Assembly (NCBI GenBank): GCA_041398005.1
Contig: JAWKVP010000006.1
Span: 201,005-265,004 of the forward strand
Reading direction: 5' to 3'
Source of the DNA: JAGREO01 sp020446285
GTDB lineage: Bacteria; Pseudomonadota; Alphaproteobacteria; Geminicoccales; Geminicoccaceae
DNA length: 64,000 bases
Shown here piece by piece: positions 34,539 through 43,089 of this stretch. A program made the translations under genes and the position numbers. The number at the start of each line of letters is the position of its first letter. Within the stretch, counting starts at the first letter, position 1. The notes below the pieces were generated by a model, which was not told where the DNA came from, ran no database searches, and saw only the letters and a list, made by a program, of their open reading frames with translations.

Positions 34539-35147
34539 ATGATACGCAAGACAATGCGGATCGGGGAGGTACGGACCTCGATCAAACTGGAAAGTGAATT
34601 CTGGGACTACCTCAAGGAGGTGGCAGACTCCCGGGAAATGCGGCTTTCCGCGCTTGTCAACGAAGTTGCACAGGCCACACCGGACCGGACTAATCTCGCG
34701 TCCACGTTGCGCACTTTCGCGCTCGTCCATGCCCGTCTGCGGTGTCAGTCGTTGCAGCGGGAACTCGACAAGCTGTCACTCGCCGGCAACACTCAGGATC
34801 TCGTCCGGATCATGGAAGCCTGCCCGCTCCCGTGTCTGGTTCTCGATGGCGAACGATGCATCCGCCAGATCAACCGGGCTTTTGCGTTCTGGTTGAATGT
34901 CGATTCGAAAGCGACCCTCGGCCAGCGCCTCGACAATATCATGATCCTGCGCGGCCCCGGCATGAAGGAAATGTGGTCGAGCCTGCTCGACGGGCGGATG
35001 GCCCGTGCCGGCTTCAACGCCACCTATGTCTCGCCGGGCAAGGTCAGAACGTCGCAGGCGCTTGCCGTCGCCCTGTCGGCGACCGCCGCCGATCCGAACC
35101 GCAGGGGCTGTATCGTCCTCTTCGAGACTCTCGCCGGCCGCAACTGA
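34539..35147 (+). CDS. ribbon-helix-helix (RHH_4) regulator with PAS-like C-terminal domain
   Basis: A 202-residue protein. Residues about 10-47 (VRTSIKLESEFWDYLKEVAD then MRLSALVNEVAQ) fit the RHH_4 DNA-binding family found in alphaproteobacteria. After a helical linker, residues 92-195 resemble a PAS fold (CPLPCLVLDGERCIRQINRA, FAFWLNVDSKATLGQRL). Such fusions may sense a small ligand or redox state while binding DNA; this is inferred. It is divergent from the RTX gene across 165 AT-richer bases, so it could regulate that gene. Confidence 0.75.
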   Translation: MIRKTMRIGEVRTSIKLESEFWDYLKEVADSREMRLSALVNEVAQATPDRTNLASTLRTFALVHARLRCQSLQRELDKLSLAGNTQDLVRIMEACPLPCLVLDGERCIRQINRAFAFWLNVDSKATLGQRLDNIMILRGPGMKEMWSSLLDGRMARAGFNATYVSPGKVRTSQALAVALSATAADPNRRGCIVLFETLAGRN

Positions 35148-35282
35148 TCCTTCCGCCAGCCTCGACACCGCTCCCGTTGTCCCGCCCTTGCCCCGACCAC
35201 ATCGTCATGGCAGGGCTTGAAGCGGTCTTCGCATCCGGCAGCTACACGGGGTAGCAAGGGGCAAGACGGGAGGACGACGGAC

Positions 35283-36293
35283 ATGAACTACCGCAAGCTC
35301 GGGCGCAGCGGCCTCAAGGTATCGCCGCTCTGTCTCGGCACGATGATGTTTGGCGATCAGACGGACGAGGCGACATCGCGTCGGATCATCGACATGGCGC
35401 GGGACGCTGGCATCAATTTCATCGACACCGCCGATGTCTATAATGACGGACGCTCCGAGGAGATTACCGGCCGCGCCATTGCCGCCGATCGCGACCGGTG
35501 GATTCTCGCGACCAAGCTTTGCAATCCGATGGGCGACGGCCCCAACGAACGCGGCCTCTCGCGCAAATGGGTGATACAGGCCTGCGAAGCCTCGCTCGCA
35601 CGGCTCGAGGTCGACTATCTCGACATCTATTATCTGCATAAGGAGGACCATGACACACCACTCGACGAAACGGTCGGCGCGCTCGCCGAACTCGTCCGCC
35701 AGGGCAAGATCCGTTACATCGGCCTTTCCAACTACCGTTCCTGGCGCATCGCCGAGATCTGCCATCTGTGCGACCAGGCCGGCATCGATCGGCCGGTGGT
35801 GCTGCAACCCTATTACAACATCATGAACCGCATGCCGGAAATCGAGTTGCTGCCGGCCTGTGGTTTCTACGGCCTCGGCGTCGTACCCTATTCGCCGCTC
35901 GCACGCGGTGTGCTCACCGGCAAGTACACGCCCGGCGAGACACCTGCCGAGGGCAGCCGCGCCGCACGCCGTGACAATCGCATGATGCAGACCGAATGGC
36001 GCGAGGAAAGCCTCGTGATCGCACAGAAGCTCAAGACGCGCGCGGAGAAGAAGGGCTGCACGCCGGGACAGTTCGCCGTAGCCTGGGTCCTGAACAATGT
36101 GCTCGTGACGAGCCCGATCGTCGGCCCGCGCACCAGCGAACAGATGCAGGACTATCTGGGCGCCATCGATGTCGCCTTCGGCGCCGAGGACGAGGCGCTG
36201 GTCGACAGCCTCGTGACGACCGGCCATTCCTCGACGCCCGGCTACAACGATCCCGCCTATCCGATCGAGGGACGACGCCCGCGCAGCGGCTGA
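35283..36293 (+). CDS. aldo/keto reductase
   Basis: A 336-residue AKR in the Tas/YajO-like branch: MNYRKLGRSGLKVSPLCLGTM at the start, with the catalytic Asp/Tyr/Lys/His in FIDTADVYNDG, ATKL and YLHKEDHDTP. A NADPH-dependent TIM-barrel carbonyl reductase is expected. The GGGAGG ribosome-binding site fixes the start, and an in-frame ATG 22 codons earlier is not favoured. The zinc alcohol dehydrogenase follows after 87 bp. Confidence 0.92.
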   Translation: MNYRKLGRSGLKVSPLCLGTMMFGDQTDEATSRRIIDMARDAGINFIDTADVYNDGRSEEITGRAIAADRDRWILATKLCNPMGDGPNERGLSRKWVIQACEASLARLEVDYLDIYYLHKEDHDTPLDETVGALAELVRQGKIRYIGLSNYRSWRIAEICHLCDQAGIDRPVVLQPYYNIMNRMPEIELLPACGFYGLGVVPYSPLARGVLTGKYTPGETPAEGSRAARRDNRMMQTEWREESLVIAQKLKTRAEKKGCTPGQFAVAWVLNNVLVTSPIVGPRTSEQMQDYLGAIDVAFGAEDEALVDSLVTTGHSSTPGYNDPAYPIEGRRPRSG

Positions 36294-36380
36294 CGAACGG
36301 ACCAGAGCCGGACTGTTCGATCTTGAGCTGCGCACCCGGATCGGCCAGAACGTCGCGGAACAGTCCTCCCGTCCCCCTCG

Positions 36381-37418
36381 ATGGAATTGCGAATGCGCGC
36401 TGCCTTCATTCATGCCCCTTTCGATGTCCGCGTCGGCGAACTCGGCGAACCTGTCGCTGGTGAGGATGAAATCCTGGTCGACATCGAGAGCGTCGGAATC
36501 TGCGGCAGCGACCTGCATTACTACAAGGAAGGCAGCATCGGTGCCGCCCAGCAGATCCGGGCACCCTTCGTGCCGGGCCACGAATTTTCCGGGCGGGCGC
36601 GAACGAGCGTTCCGGAACGCGGCATCGAGGCGGGCGGGCTCGTCATCGTCGACCCGTGCCAGCCCTGCGGTCAGTGCGAATGGTGCAGACGCAACGAACA
36701 CAATCTCTGCCCGAATGTCGTCATGATCGGTGCGCCACCGGGCAATGGCGCCATGACCGCAACGGTCGCCGTGCGCCGGGACCAGCTTTTCGCGGCACCG
36801 CGCAATTTCGATGCCGCGGCGGCGGCGATGGCCGAACCGCTCGGTATCGGCGTGCATGCCATGGACCTCGCCCGCCCGCATTGGTTCGAGGAGGTGGCGA
36901 TCCTCGGCGCCGGCCCCATCGGTCTCATCATCCTGCAACTGGTCCGTCTCGCCGGCTGTGATCGGGTCTCGGTCATCGATCCCGTGGAATATCGACGTGA
37001 AAAGGCGCTCGGGCTCGGCGCGGCGCGGGCCTCCGCCGATCATGCCGACATCGCCGGATGGACCGGTGGACGTGGCGCCGATCTGGTCATCGAGGCGACC
37101 AACAGCCCGGACGGCCTCCAGCATGCCGCCAACGCAGCCCGTATCGGCGGCCGCTGTCTGATCGTCGGCATCCCCGACGGCAACAGCTACAGCATCGAAG
37201 CCGCGACACCGCGCCGCAAGCAGCTTTCCGTGACCTTCTCGCGGCGCATGGGCGATGTCATGCCCCGCGCTATCCGGCTGATCGAGGACCAGCGGGTGGA
37301 CATGGCCACGCTCATCAGCCACCGCGTGTCGCTCGATGGCGTACCCGACGCATTCGCCATGCTTGCCGCCTGCGAGGACGGTGCAATCAAGATCATGGTG
37401 GACATCGCCCGCAACTGA
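36381..37418 (+). CDS. zinc-containing alcohol dehydrogenase (L-idonate/sorbitol dehydrogenase-like)
   Basis: A 345-residue MDR enzyme. The catalytic zinc site CGICGSD (GICGSDLHYYKEG) and GHEFSG, the structural-zinc cysteines in CQPCGQCEWCRRNEHNLC, and the Rossmann GAGPIG are all present. YYKEGSIG is typical of L-idonate 5-dehydrogenase and related polyol enzymes, so a sugar acid or polyol is the likely substrate. The start may be ATG 36381 or 36393. It sits among sugar-related genes. Confidence 0.9.
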   Translation: MELRMRAAFIHAPFDVRVGELGEPVAGEDEILVDIESVGICGSDLHYYKEGSIGAAQQIRAPFVPGHEFSGRARTSVPERGIEAGGLVIVDPCQPCGQCEWCRRNEHNLCPNVVMIGAPPGNGAMTATVAVRRDQLFAAPRNFDAAAAAMAEPLGIGVHAMDLARPHWFEEVAILGAGPIGLIILQLVRLAGCDRVSVIDPVEYRREKALGLGAARASADHADIAGWTGGRGADLVIEATNSPDGLQHAANAARIGGRCLIVGIPDGNSYSIEAATPRRKQLSVTFSRRMGDVMPRAIRLIEDQRVDMATLISHRVSLDGVPDAFAMLAACEDGAIKIMVDIARN

Positions 37419-37466
37419 CCGCGCATGGAGGGGCAGCGGCAGATACAGGGTTCGCTCGACCGTCCG

Positions 37467-38483
37467 TCACAGTGTCTTCGTGACCTTTTGCAGGCCGGCC
37501 GGATTGTCCGGGTTCAGGCCACGGCTGCGGGCGAGCGCGTCGGCGGCACCGTGAAAGGCCGAAAGCACGAGAATCGGGTCGAGATCGGGGTGGAGCGGCT
37601 CGGGACGCGGGAAGGAGGGCGATCGACCGATGGTTTCGACCTTCATGGCCGGATCGCCCGCCGCCCGCTCGATGAGCCGTTCCAGCTCCTCACCGGTCCA
37701 TTCGGACGGCAACAACAATGCCGGTCCGCCCGGACCGAGCAGTGCCTTCGGGCCATGATGGAACTCGGCGGACGACATGCCGATCGCGAACAGACCCGCC
37801 AGCTCCTGCAGCTTGAGCGCCATTTCCTGTACGACCGCCATGCCCGGCCCACGACCGATGATGAAACCGGCGGGAACATCGCTGAACAGATCGATCACCC
37901 CCTGTTCCCAGGAAAGCGCCTGGGCTCTTGCAACCGCTTCGGGCAGCCTGGACAGCGCATCCTCGAGCTTCGCATCTTCCGTCCACGCTGCCGTGAGCCG
38001 GGCGATGACTGCAAGCGTACAGATCACGCTCTTGGTGGCGGCAATGCTTCTCTCCGGGCCGGCTCGACAGTCCAGGGCGAATTCGGCCGCCTCTGCGAGG
38101 GGCGAGGCCGGATCGTTCACAATGGCGATTGCGAGCGCACCGCGCTCGCGGGCGAAGCGGGCGGTTTCGATGATATCGGGCCCCTGTCCCGACTGTGAGA
38201 TGGCAAGGGCGAGTGCACCCTCGAGATGGAGATCGGAGCGTGCCCGCGTCCAGAGCGACGGCGGCATGGTCGCAACCACCCGGCCGGCACGGCTGGCAAA
38301 GAGAAAACCCGCATAGGTGGCGGCATGATCGGAGCTGCCGCGCGCGACGGTAAAGGCGAAGGGCGGCGGCGACCGCTTCAGCCGCGCGACGATCTCGTCA
38401 TAGATCCCGCCATCGGATGCCAGCATGCGTTCGAGCGCCGCCGGCGCCTCACATGCCTCCTCGAGCATGCCCACCTCGATCAC
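37467..38483 (-). CDS. SIS-domain protein, GlmS C-terminal-like (amino-sugar-phosphate deaminase/isomerase type)
   Basis: A 338-residue protein with two SIS domains and no glutaminase domain. TVARGSSDHAATYAGF, ISQSGQGPDIIE, and KLQELAGLFAIGMSSAEF followed by HGP are the sugar-phosphate-binding loops seen in GlmS isomerase and NagB-II/AgaS-type deaminases. Together with the BadF-type GlcNAc kinase upstream it suggests amino-sugar use: kinase first, then deamination/isomerisation. The start may be 38483 or the ATG at 38468. Confidence 0.85.
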   Translation of the reverse strand: MIEVGMLEEACEAPAALERMLASDGGIYDEIVARLKRSPPPFAFTVARGSSDHAATYAGFLFASRAGRVVATMPPSLWTRARSDLHLEGALALAISQSGQGPDIIETARFARERGALAIAIVNDPASPLAEAAEFALDCRAGPERSIAATKSVICTLAVIARLTAAWTEDAKLEDALSRLPEAVARAQALSWEQGVIDLFSDVPAGFIIGRGPGMAVVQEMALKLQELAGLFAIGMSSAEFHHGPKALLGPGGPALLLPSEWTGEELERLIERAAGDPAMKVETIGRSPSFPRPEPLHPDLDPILVLSAFHGAADALARSRGLNPDNPAGLQKVTKTL

Positions 38484-38514
38484 ACTCCCTCTTCAGCTCT
38501 TCAGGACCTTCCCA

Positions 38515-38537
38515 TGACAGCCGTTCACCGGCTGTCA
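38515..38537. repeat. 9-bp-stem hairpin upstream of the SIS gene
   Basis: TGACAGCCG, loop TTCAC, CGGCTGTCA forms a perfect stem about 30 bp before the SIS gene start. It may be an operator (dyad) or an attenuating hairpin. There is no T-run. The other 130 bp up to the repeat copy at 38675 hold nothing I recognise. Confidence 0.5.
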
Positions 38538-38674
38538 CGACGTTGCGCAACCGCAGGAAAATCGTCAACACGCAGCTGGCATTTCCCGATCACGGAAAAC
38601 AGGGAAACCGGCTCCATCGACCTGTTTCGCCGTCTTTCCTGTTCGTTCAGTTGTTCCACCTGACGGGAAATTCT

Positions 38675-38783
38675 CTAGTGCTCAGGCGCATTCACTTTGT
38701 TCATCCACCCGAGCACCAGCTCCTTGTTTTTACATCAATTTATCCAGACAGATCCGTACGATCTGTCTGGATCGATGCACTAG
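38675..38783 (+). repeat. dispersed 108-bp MITE-like repeat, copy 2
   Basis: A full-length copy with exact terminal inverted repeats CTAGTGC and GCACTAG. The core GCGCATTCACTTTGTTCATC and the 27-bp hairpin (CCAGACAGATC, loop CGTAC, GATCTGTCTGG, 38744-38770) match the copy at 17013, and only the hairpin loop and scattered bases differ. The right-hand CTAG supplies the stop codon of the neighbouring minus-strand kinase gene. Confidence 0.88.
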
Positions 38784-39673
38784 ATGATCTCCGAATAGAT
38801 CTCCGCGCGTGCCTTGCCTCTCGCGACCCGCAGGGCGCCGGCGACCGGGTCGGCTTGCGGCTCCACGATCCATGATGCCGGCTCGGGCGCTAGTCTGTCC
38901 GCAAGGACCCGCGACAGGCCGCCGGTCAATGCGGTCGGCAGTTCGCCATCGAGACTGGCGAGGCGGATCAGGCGTTCCATTTCGAGCGTCGCACGATCAA
39001 CGATGTGCAACGCGGCACGCGAACCCGCCACGGAATGATCGAACACCATGGGCGCGAGCGAGCCCAGGATCGTCGGCGTGGCCAGCCGCAGCCAGTCGAG
39101 AATGGCGTTGTGCTGACCGCCGAGGGTTTCGAGGATCTCCATGAAGAACTTCGTGTCGGCCTCATCGCAGGCAAGGTGATCGTCCTTGCGGCGCAGACAG
39201 GCGCGCACCGCTTCGCGGCCGACCCAGCAACCGCTGCCATCGTCACCGCCGAGCGGTCCCCAGCCGCCCACCTGGCGGATCCGGCCATCATGATCGAGAC
39301 TCACGCCGGCACTGCCGGTTCCCACCACGACCATCGCACCCGGACGACCACCATGGGCGCCGAGGAGAGCAATGTAGGTGTCGGATACGATGCTGATCGC
39401 GCCGGCGTCACCGAGAAGCTGGCAGACACGTTGCTTGAGCCCCGTCTGGCGGGCGCCGGCGATGCCGCAGCCGACGATGCACTGGTCGATCGACACGTTG
39501 GCCCCGAGCAGTGCGTTGACGAGCGCATCGCGAATGTTGGCCGCCGCCCGGTCCGCACCCAGCGTCAGCGATGCGGGGCGGCCCCAGCTTTCGCCGACCA
39601 GTTGTCCCGCCTCATCCTCGACACGCAGCCTGAGATTGCTCGCGCCCGCATCGACGCCGACATAATATGCCAT
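38780..39673 (-). CDS. BadF/BadG-family ATPase, N-acetylglucosamine kinase-like
   Basis: A 297-residue actin-fold kinase: YYVGVDAGASNLRLRV (phosphate 1), VVVGTGSAGVSLD, GGWGPLGGDDGSGCWVGREA and TGGLSRVL are the ASKHA/GlcNAc-kinase marks. It probably phosphorylates GlcNAc or a related amino sugar and feeds the SIS protein downstream. Its stop codon TAG is formed by the end of the repeat at 38675, so the natural C-terminus may have been altered by the insertion by a residue or more. Confidence 0.85.
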   Translation of the reverse strand: MAYYVGVDAGASNLRLRVEDEAGQLVGESWGRPASLTLGADRAAANIRDALVNALLGANVSIDQCIVGCGIAGARQTGLKQRVCQLLGDAGAISIVSDTYIALLGAHGGRPGAMVVVGTGSAGVSLDHDGRIRQVGGWGPLGGDDGSGCWVGREAVRACLRRKDDHLACDEADTKFFMEILETLGGQHNAILDWLRLATPTILGSLAPMVFDHSVAGSRAALHIVDRATLEMERLIRLASLDGELPTALTGGLSRVLADRLAPEPASWIVEPQADPVAGALRVARGKARAEIYSEII

Positions 39674-39706
39674 GTGACCTGTGTCCCGATTGAGACCGCA
39701 GCCGGA

Positions 39707-40489
39707 TCAGCCTCCGGCTCGCGGACCCCAGAACGAAGGATCGGCCAACCGTCGAGCGAGATGCGCCGCGGCAATATCCAACAGCACTTCACCCTGCCCT
39801 GCCGTGGACACCGTCGGATCGCCCAGGGCTCCCGACGGCGATTTTTCGGCAAAGCTCAACCAACGATAGCCATCCTCCGTATCATCCGCCCGATGATCGC
39901 GGGCATCCGGACAGCGCGCCGCGGCAAGAGCCGAACGGTCGACGAGGTCCGGGGAAAGATGCATTACCATTGACGTCTCTGCCTCGCAAGCATGTCGAAT
40001 GCCTTTTTGTGTCAAAAGATGCGGAGCGAGCAAATGTTGCGCCAAAGTCCAGTAAGTTGCGGTGACAATGGGAAGGTCGAGATCACGGGTGATTTCTTCG
40101 GTTATTGTTTGCAAGGCAGAAATATTCCCGCCATGACTGTTGATGAGCGCGATCCTGCGAAATCCGTGACGTTGCAGTGACCGGCAGATGTGATGAATGA
40201 GCTTGTGAAACGTCGAGAAATCGAGCGTCACGGTTCCGCCGAACGCCATGTGGTGCTCGCTCAGGCCGGTCCAGATTGTGTCCATGACGAGTGCCGGCCG
40301 TTCTTCGACAAGAAGCTTCGCCGCTCGCTCGCACACCGCATGGCCGAGCATGCTGTCGGTTCCGACGGGCAGATGCGGCCCGTGCTGCTCCATCGATGCC
40401 ACCGGAAGCATCACCACGGTATCGGGGCGGGCCAGATCCCGAAGCTCGGGCGCACGCAATTCGCGGAACAGAACGGAACGCTGGGTCAC
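39707..40489 (-). CDS. creatininase-family amidohydrolase
   Basis: A 260-residue creatininase-fold protein. Metal-binding residues can be seen in ASMEQHGPHLPVGTDS (Glu, His, Asp), INSHGGN and HACEAETSMVM. The family covers creatinine, mycofactocin-precursor and formamide-type hydrolyses, so the substrate is not fixed. It sits 33 bp downstream-to-upstream between the kinase and the alpha/beta hydrolase on one strand and overlaps the latter by ATGA, so these three are likely cotranscribed. Confidence 0.88.
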   Translation of the reverse strand: MTQRSVLFRELRAPELRDLARPDTVVMLPVASMEQHGPHLPVGTDSMLGHAVCERAAKLLVEERPALVMDTIWTGLSEHHMAFGGTVTLDFSTFHKLIHHICRSLQRHGFRRIALINSHGGNISALQTITEEITRDLDLPIVTATYWTLAQHLLAPHLLTQKGIRHACEAETSMVMHLSPDLVDRSALAAARCPDARDHRADDTEDGYRWLSFAEKSPSGALGDPTVSTAGQGEVLLDIAAAHLARRLADPSFWGPRAGG

Positions 40490-41241
40490 AGGCAGGCATC
40501 CAGAATGCGGTCGACGGCATGGCCGATACGACGAAGATCCTCGTCACGGGAAAGGCGATGATCGCCATCCTTCACCAGTTCCACCGTGACATACGGCGAA
40601 CGAAGCGCCGCGGCGAGGTCGATCGAGGTTTCCCACGGCACGTCCGGATCGAGCTGGCCATGCAGGAGATGCACCGGCCGGTCGATTTCGATGACCGAAC
40701 CGAGCAGAAGATTGTTCCGACCGTCATCGAGAAACCCCTGCCTGAGCGGCACGGGGTCACCATAGGCCGACGGCATGAGGGTACGCCCCTTTTGCGCCAG
40801 TTCGATACGCTGTTCGTCGCTGAGCCCGGGCTCCATCAGTCTCTGCGTGAAGTCCGGCGCGGCGGCAATGCCGACGAGACCGCGCAACCGCTCCCTGCGC
40901 TCAAGCCCGGCAAGCAGCATCAGCCAGCCGCCCATGCTCGATCCGACCAGCACGAAGGGGCCCTGCACGACATGATCCAGAACCGCCAGCACGTCGTCGC
41001 GCCACTCGGAAATCACATGTTCCTCGAACACGCCCGGCGACTGACCGTGGCCACGATAGTCGAAGCGGGTGAAGGCCTGTCCCAGGCGGCGCGCATGGGC
41101 CTCGAGAAAGACCGCCTTGCTGCCGGTCATGTCCGAGGCATAGCCGCCGAGAAAGACGATTTCCGGCGAATGGCCTGCGGAGTGCTCATAGGCGAGCGTC
41201 CTGCCGTTTCCGCAATCGAGCATGGATGGCACGCCGGTCAC
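40486..41241 (-). CDS. alpha/beta hydrolase
   Basis: A 251-residue serine hydrolase. The nucleophile elbow is GSSMGG (VLVGSSMGGWLML), the acid is probably Asp in LLHGQLDPDVPW, and the His is in DGDHRLSRDED. FDYRGHGQSPG forms the oxyanion region. The overall pattern (LVGIAAAPDFT) is close to bacterial relatives of ABHD10-type thioesterases. It is first in the minus-strand group hydrolase-creatininase-kinase. The substrate is unknown. Confidence 0.88.
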   Translation of the reverse strand: MTGVPSMLDCGNGRTLAYEHSAGHSPEIVFLGGYASDMTGSKAVFLEAHARRLGQAFTRFDYRGHGQSPGVFEEHVISEWRDDVLAVLDHVVQGPFVLVGSSMGGWLMLLAGLERRERLRGLVGIAAAPDFTQRLMEPGLSDEQRIELAQKGRTLMPSAYGDPVPLRQGFLDDGRNNLLLGSVIEIDRPVHLLHGQLDPDVPWETSIDLAAALRSPYVTVELVKDGDHRLSRDEDLRRIGHAVDRILDACL

Positions 41242-41482
41242 CTGACAATTCTCCCCGGTTTGTCTGTTGCCATAATCGTGCTAGCACGCGACAGGCAAGG
41301 TGGCGAGCGCCGATCACCCGCCGGTGGAGATGCGCCAGCCGCCGCCTTGGCAATCGCTCTCGATGCCTGTCTCCGCCTGACGGACGCAGCGCGTCAGGCA
41401 TATCATGGCGGGTTTTCCGCCACAGTGAAACCGGGTGTCCGGGCCCGGCCACGACGGCCACCGGCACGGAATGCAGCGAACC

Positions 41483-42718
41483 ATGACGACAGGCAACCCC
41501 TTGATGCAACCTCAGGTCAGACCGGCTGTGCTGCAGGTCCTGCCGTCGCTGGAAAGCGGTGGCGCCGAACGCGGCACGGTGCAGATCGCCGGCGCTCTCG
41601 TCGAAGCCGGCTGGAACGCGGTCGTTGCCTCATCGGGCGGTCGCCTCGAACGCGAGCTCGCAGCGACCGGCGCGACGCATGTGACCCTGCCGCTGGCATC
41701 GAAAAATCCGCTTGTGATCGCATCGAATGCAGTTCGCCTGGCAAAGCTCGCCCGAGCGCGCAATGTACGCCTCATCCACGCACGCTCGCGGGCACCGGCC
41801 TGGAGCGCCGCGTTTGCCGCAAGGCGTGCCGGCATCTCGTTCATGACGACCTTTCATGGCGTCTATCAGGGTCACGATCACTGGCTGAAGAAGCGCTACA
41901 ACGCGATCATGACCGCCGGCGACCGCGTGATCGCGGTTTCCGACTATGTCCACGAACATGTGCAGAAGGTCTACGGCGTCGATGCGGCACGGGTGCGGGT
42001 GATCCGCCGGGGGGTCGATCTGGCGGCATTCGATCCGGCCATCGTCCGCGGCCACCGTGTGGCGGCGCTGAGCGAGCGGTGGCAACTCGGCTACGAGCGC
42101 AAGGTGGTGATGCTGCCGGGCCGGGTGGTACGAATCAAGGGGCATCTCATGATGCTCGACGCGATGATGCGCATGGAACGACGGGATTTCATCGTTCTCA
42201 TTGTCGGCGATCTCGATCCGGCAAGTTCCTACGTCAAGGAACTCGAACGCGACATTCTCAGGAAGGGGCTGACCGACCGCGTGCATTTCGGCGGCCATTG
42301 CGACGACATGGCGGCGGCATACATGCTCGCCGACGTGGTCACTCTGCCGGCGATCGGCCCCGAGGCCTTCGGCCGTGTGGCGATCGAGGCGCAGGCCATG
42401 GGCAAGCCGGTGATCGTCACCAATGCCGGCGGCCTGCCGGAAACCGTGATGCCGGCCTCGACCGGCTGGCTGGTGGAGCCGAACAATCCCGACGAACTCG
42501 CCTGGGCGCTCGATCTGGCGCTGTCGATGGAAACGGATGTCCGCGAACGCCTCGCCACCCGCGCCCGCCAGTTCGTCGCCGACGAACTCAGCATCGACCA
42601 GATGTGCCGCCGGACGCTGGACGTCTACCGCGAACTGGTCAAGGACGCGCCACGTCCGTCAGCGGCGACCGCGCCGGTCACTGTCGATGACATTCTGCCG
42701 GAGCGGGAAGCGGGGTAG
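41483..42718 (+). CDS. glycosyltransferase family 4
   Basis: A 411-residue GT-B enzyme. The N-terminal acceptor domain has VLQVLPSLESGGAERGTVQI, typical of LPS or capsule GT4 enzymes. The donor-binding part shows VVMLPGRVVRIKGH and PEAFGRVAIEAQAMGKPVIV with the EX7E motif (E in PEAFG and IEAQA). It probably adds a sugar to a cell-surface polysaccharide. The ATG at 41483 is chosen, but starts at 41471 and 41504 are possible. No partner polysaccharide genes are adjacent. Confidence 0.88.
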   Translation: MTTGNPLMQPQVRPAVLQVLPSLESGGAERGTVQIAGALVEAGWNAVVASSGGRLERELAATGATHVTLPLASKNPLVIASNAVRLAKLARARNVRLIHARSRAPAWSAAFAARRAGISFMTTFHGVYQGHDHWLKKRYNAIMTAGDRVIAVSDYVHEHVQKVYGVDAARVRVIRRGVDLAAFDPAIVRGHRVAALSERWQLGYERKVVMLPGRVVRIKGHLMMLDAMMRMERRDFIVLIVGDLDPASSYVKELERDILRKGLTDRVHFGGHCDDMAAAYMLADVVTLPAIGPEAFGRVAIEAQAMGKPVIVTNAGGLPETVMPASTGWLVEPNNPDELAWALDLALSMETDVRERLATRARQFVADELSIDQMCRRTLDVYRELVKDAPRPSAATAPVTVDDILPEREAG

Positions 42719-42757
42719 TAGCGTTCCCCGCCCTGATCCCTTCGAACCGCCGCGCCA

Positions 42758-42868
42758 TCAGTCCCCGTGCCAGAACCCGGTGATGGCGAAATATCCAAGC
42801 GTATAGCGGTAGAATTCGACCGCAGTCCCGGTCGCGATCATGACGCGTGTGACATTGTTGCGGCGCAT
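42758..42868 (-). CDS. possible 36-residue membrane-associated peptide
   Basis: A short frame, MRRNNVTRVMIATGTAVEFY followed by a mixed aromatic/hydrophobic stretch ending FAITGFWHGD, lies between the glycosyltransferase and thrS. Codon choice is strongly GC-ending, as in real genes here, and the product is basic then hydrophobic. An in-frame ATG nine bases upstream is equally possible. The ribosome-binding site is weak. The rest of this 370-bp gap holds only promoter-like sequence. Confidence 0.35.
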   Translation of the reverse strand: MRRNNVTRVMIATGTAVEFYRYTLGYFAITGFWHGD

Positions 42869-43022
42869 GGAATTCATTGTGTCCCGGTGGTCTGCCTGAA
42901 CGCATCATCGACCCTCCCGATTAACATGATGTTGACACTCAGCCCCATGTGCCATTCGTCGATTGTCCCCGTATCTGGACTGTTGCCTCAACGGCATCCG
43001 GGTGTCCGGACGCCGCAATCTG

Positions 43023-43050
43023 TTGACACCAACGCCGCGCGCACTATGGG
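43023..43050 (+). promoter_or_regulatory. candidate thrS promoter
   Basis: A consensus -35 TTGACA (43023-43028) is followed 16 bp later by TATGGG, a poor -10, about 40 bp before the thrS start. No attenuator or ThrS-binding mimic is apparent in the short leader. Confidence 0.35.
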
Positions 43051-43089
43051 TTGGCTCCGGTTTTGTCACGCAGAGGCCTTTCCCCCGAT

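Noticed and set aside
35205..37322. A 705-codon open frame antisense to the aldo/keto reductase and alcohol dehydrogenase
   Set aside because: Both plus-strand enzymes have full motif sets. The antisense frame has no recognisable domain and arises from third-position GC bias.
41277..41399. Palindrome CGTGCTAGCACG (41277-41288) and a hairpin (41375-41399) between the alpha/beta hydrolase and the glycosyltransferase
   Set aside because: Short dyads of this kind are frequent in GC-rich DNA. There is no T-run, no good promoter pair and no second copy to support an operator or terminator call.
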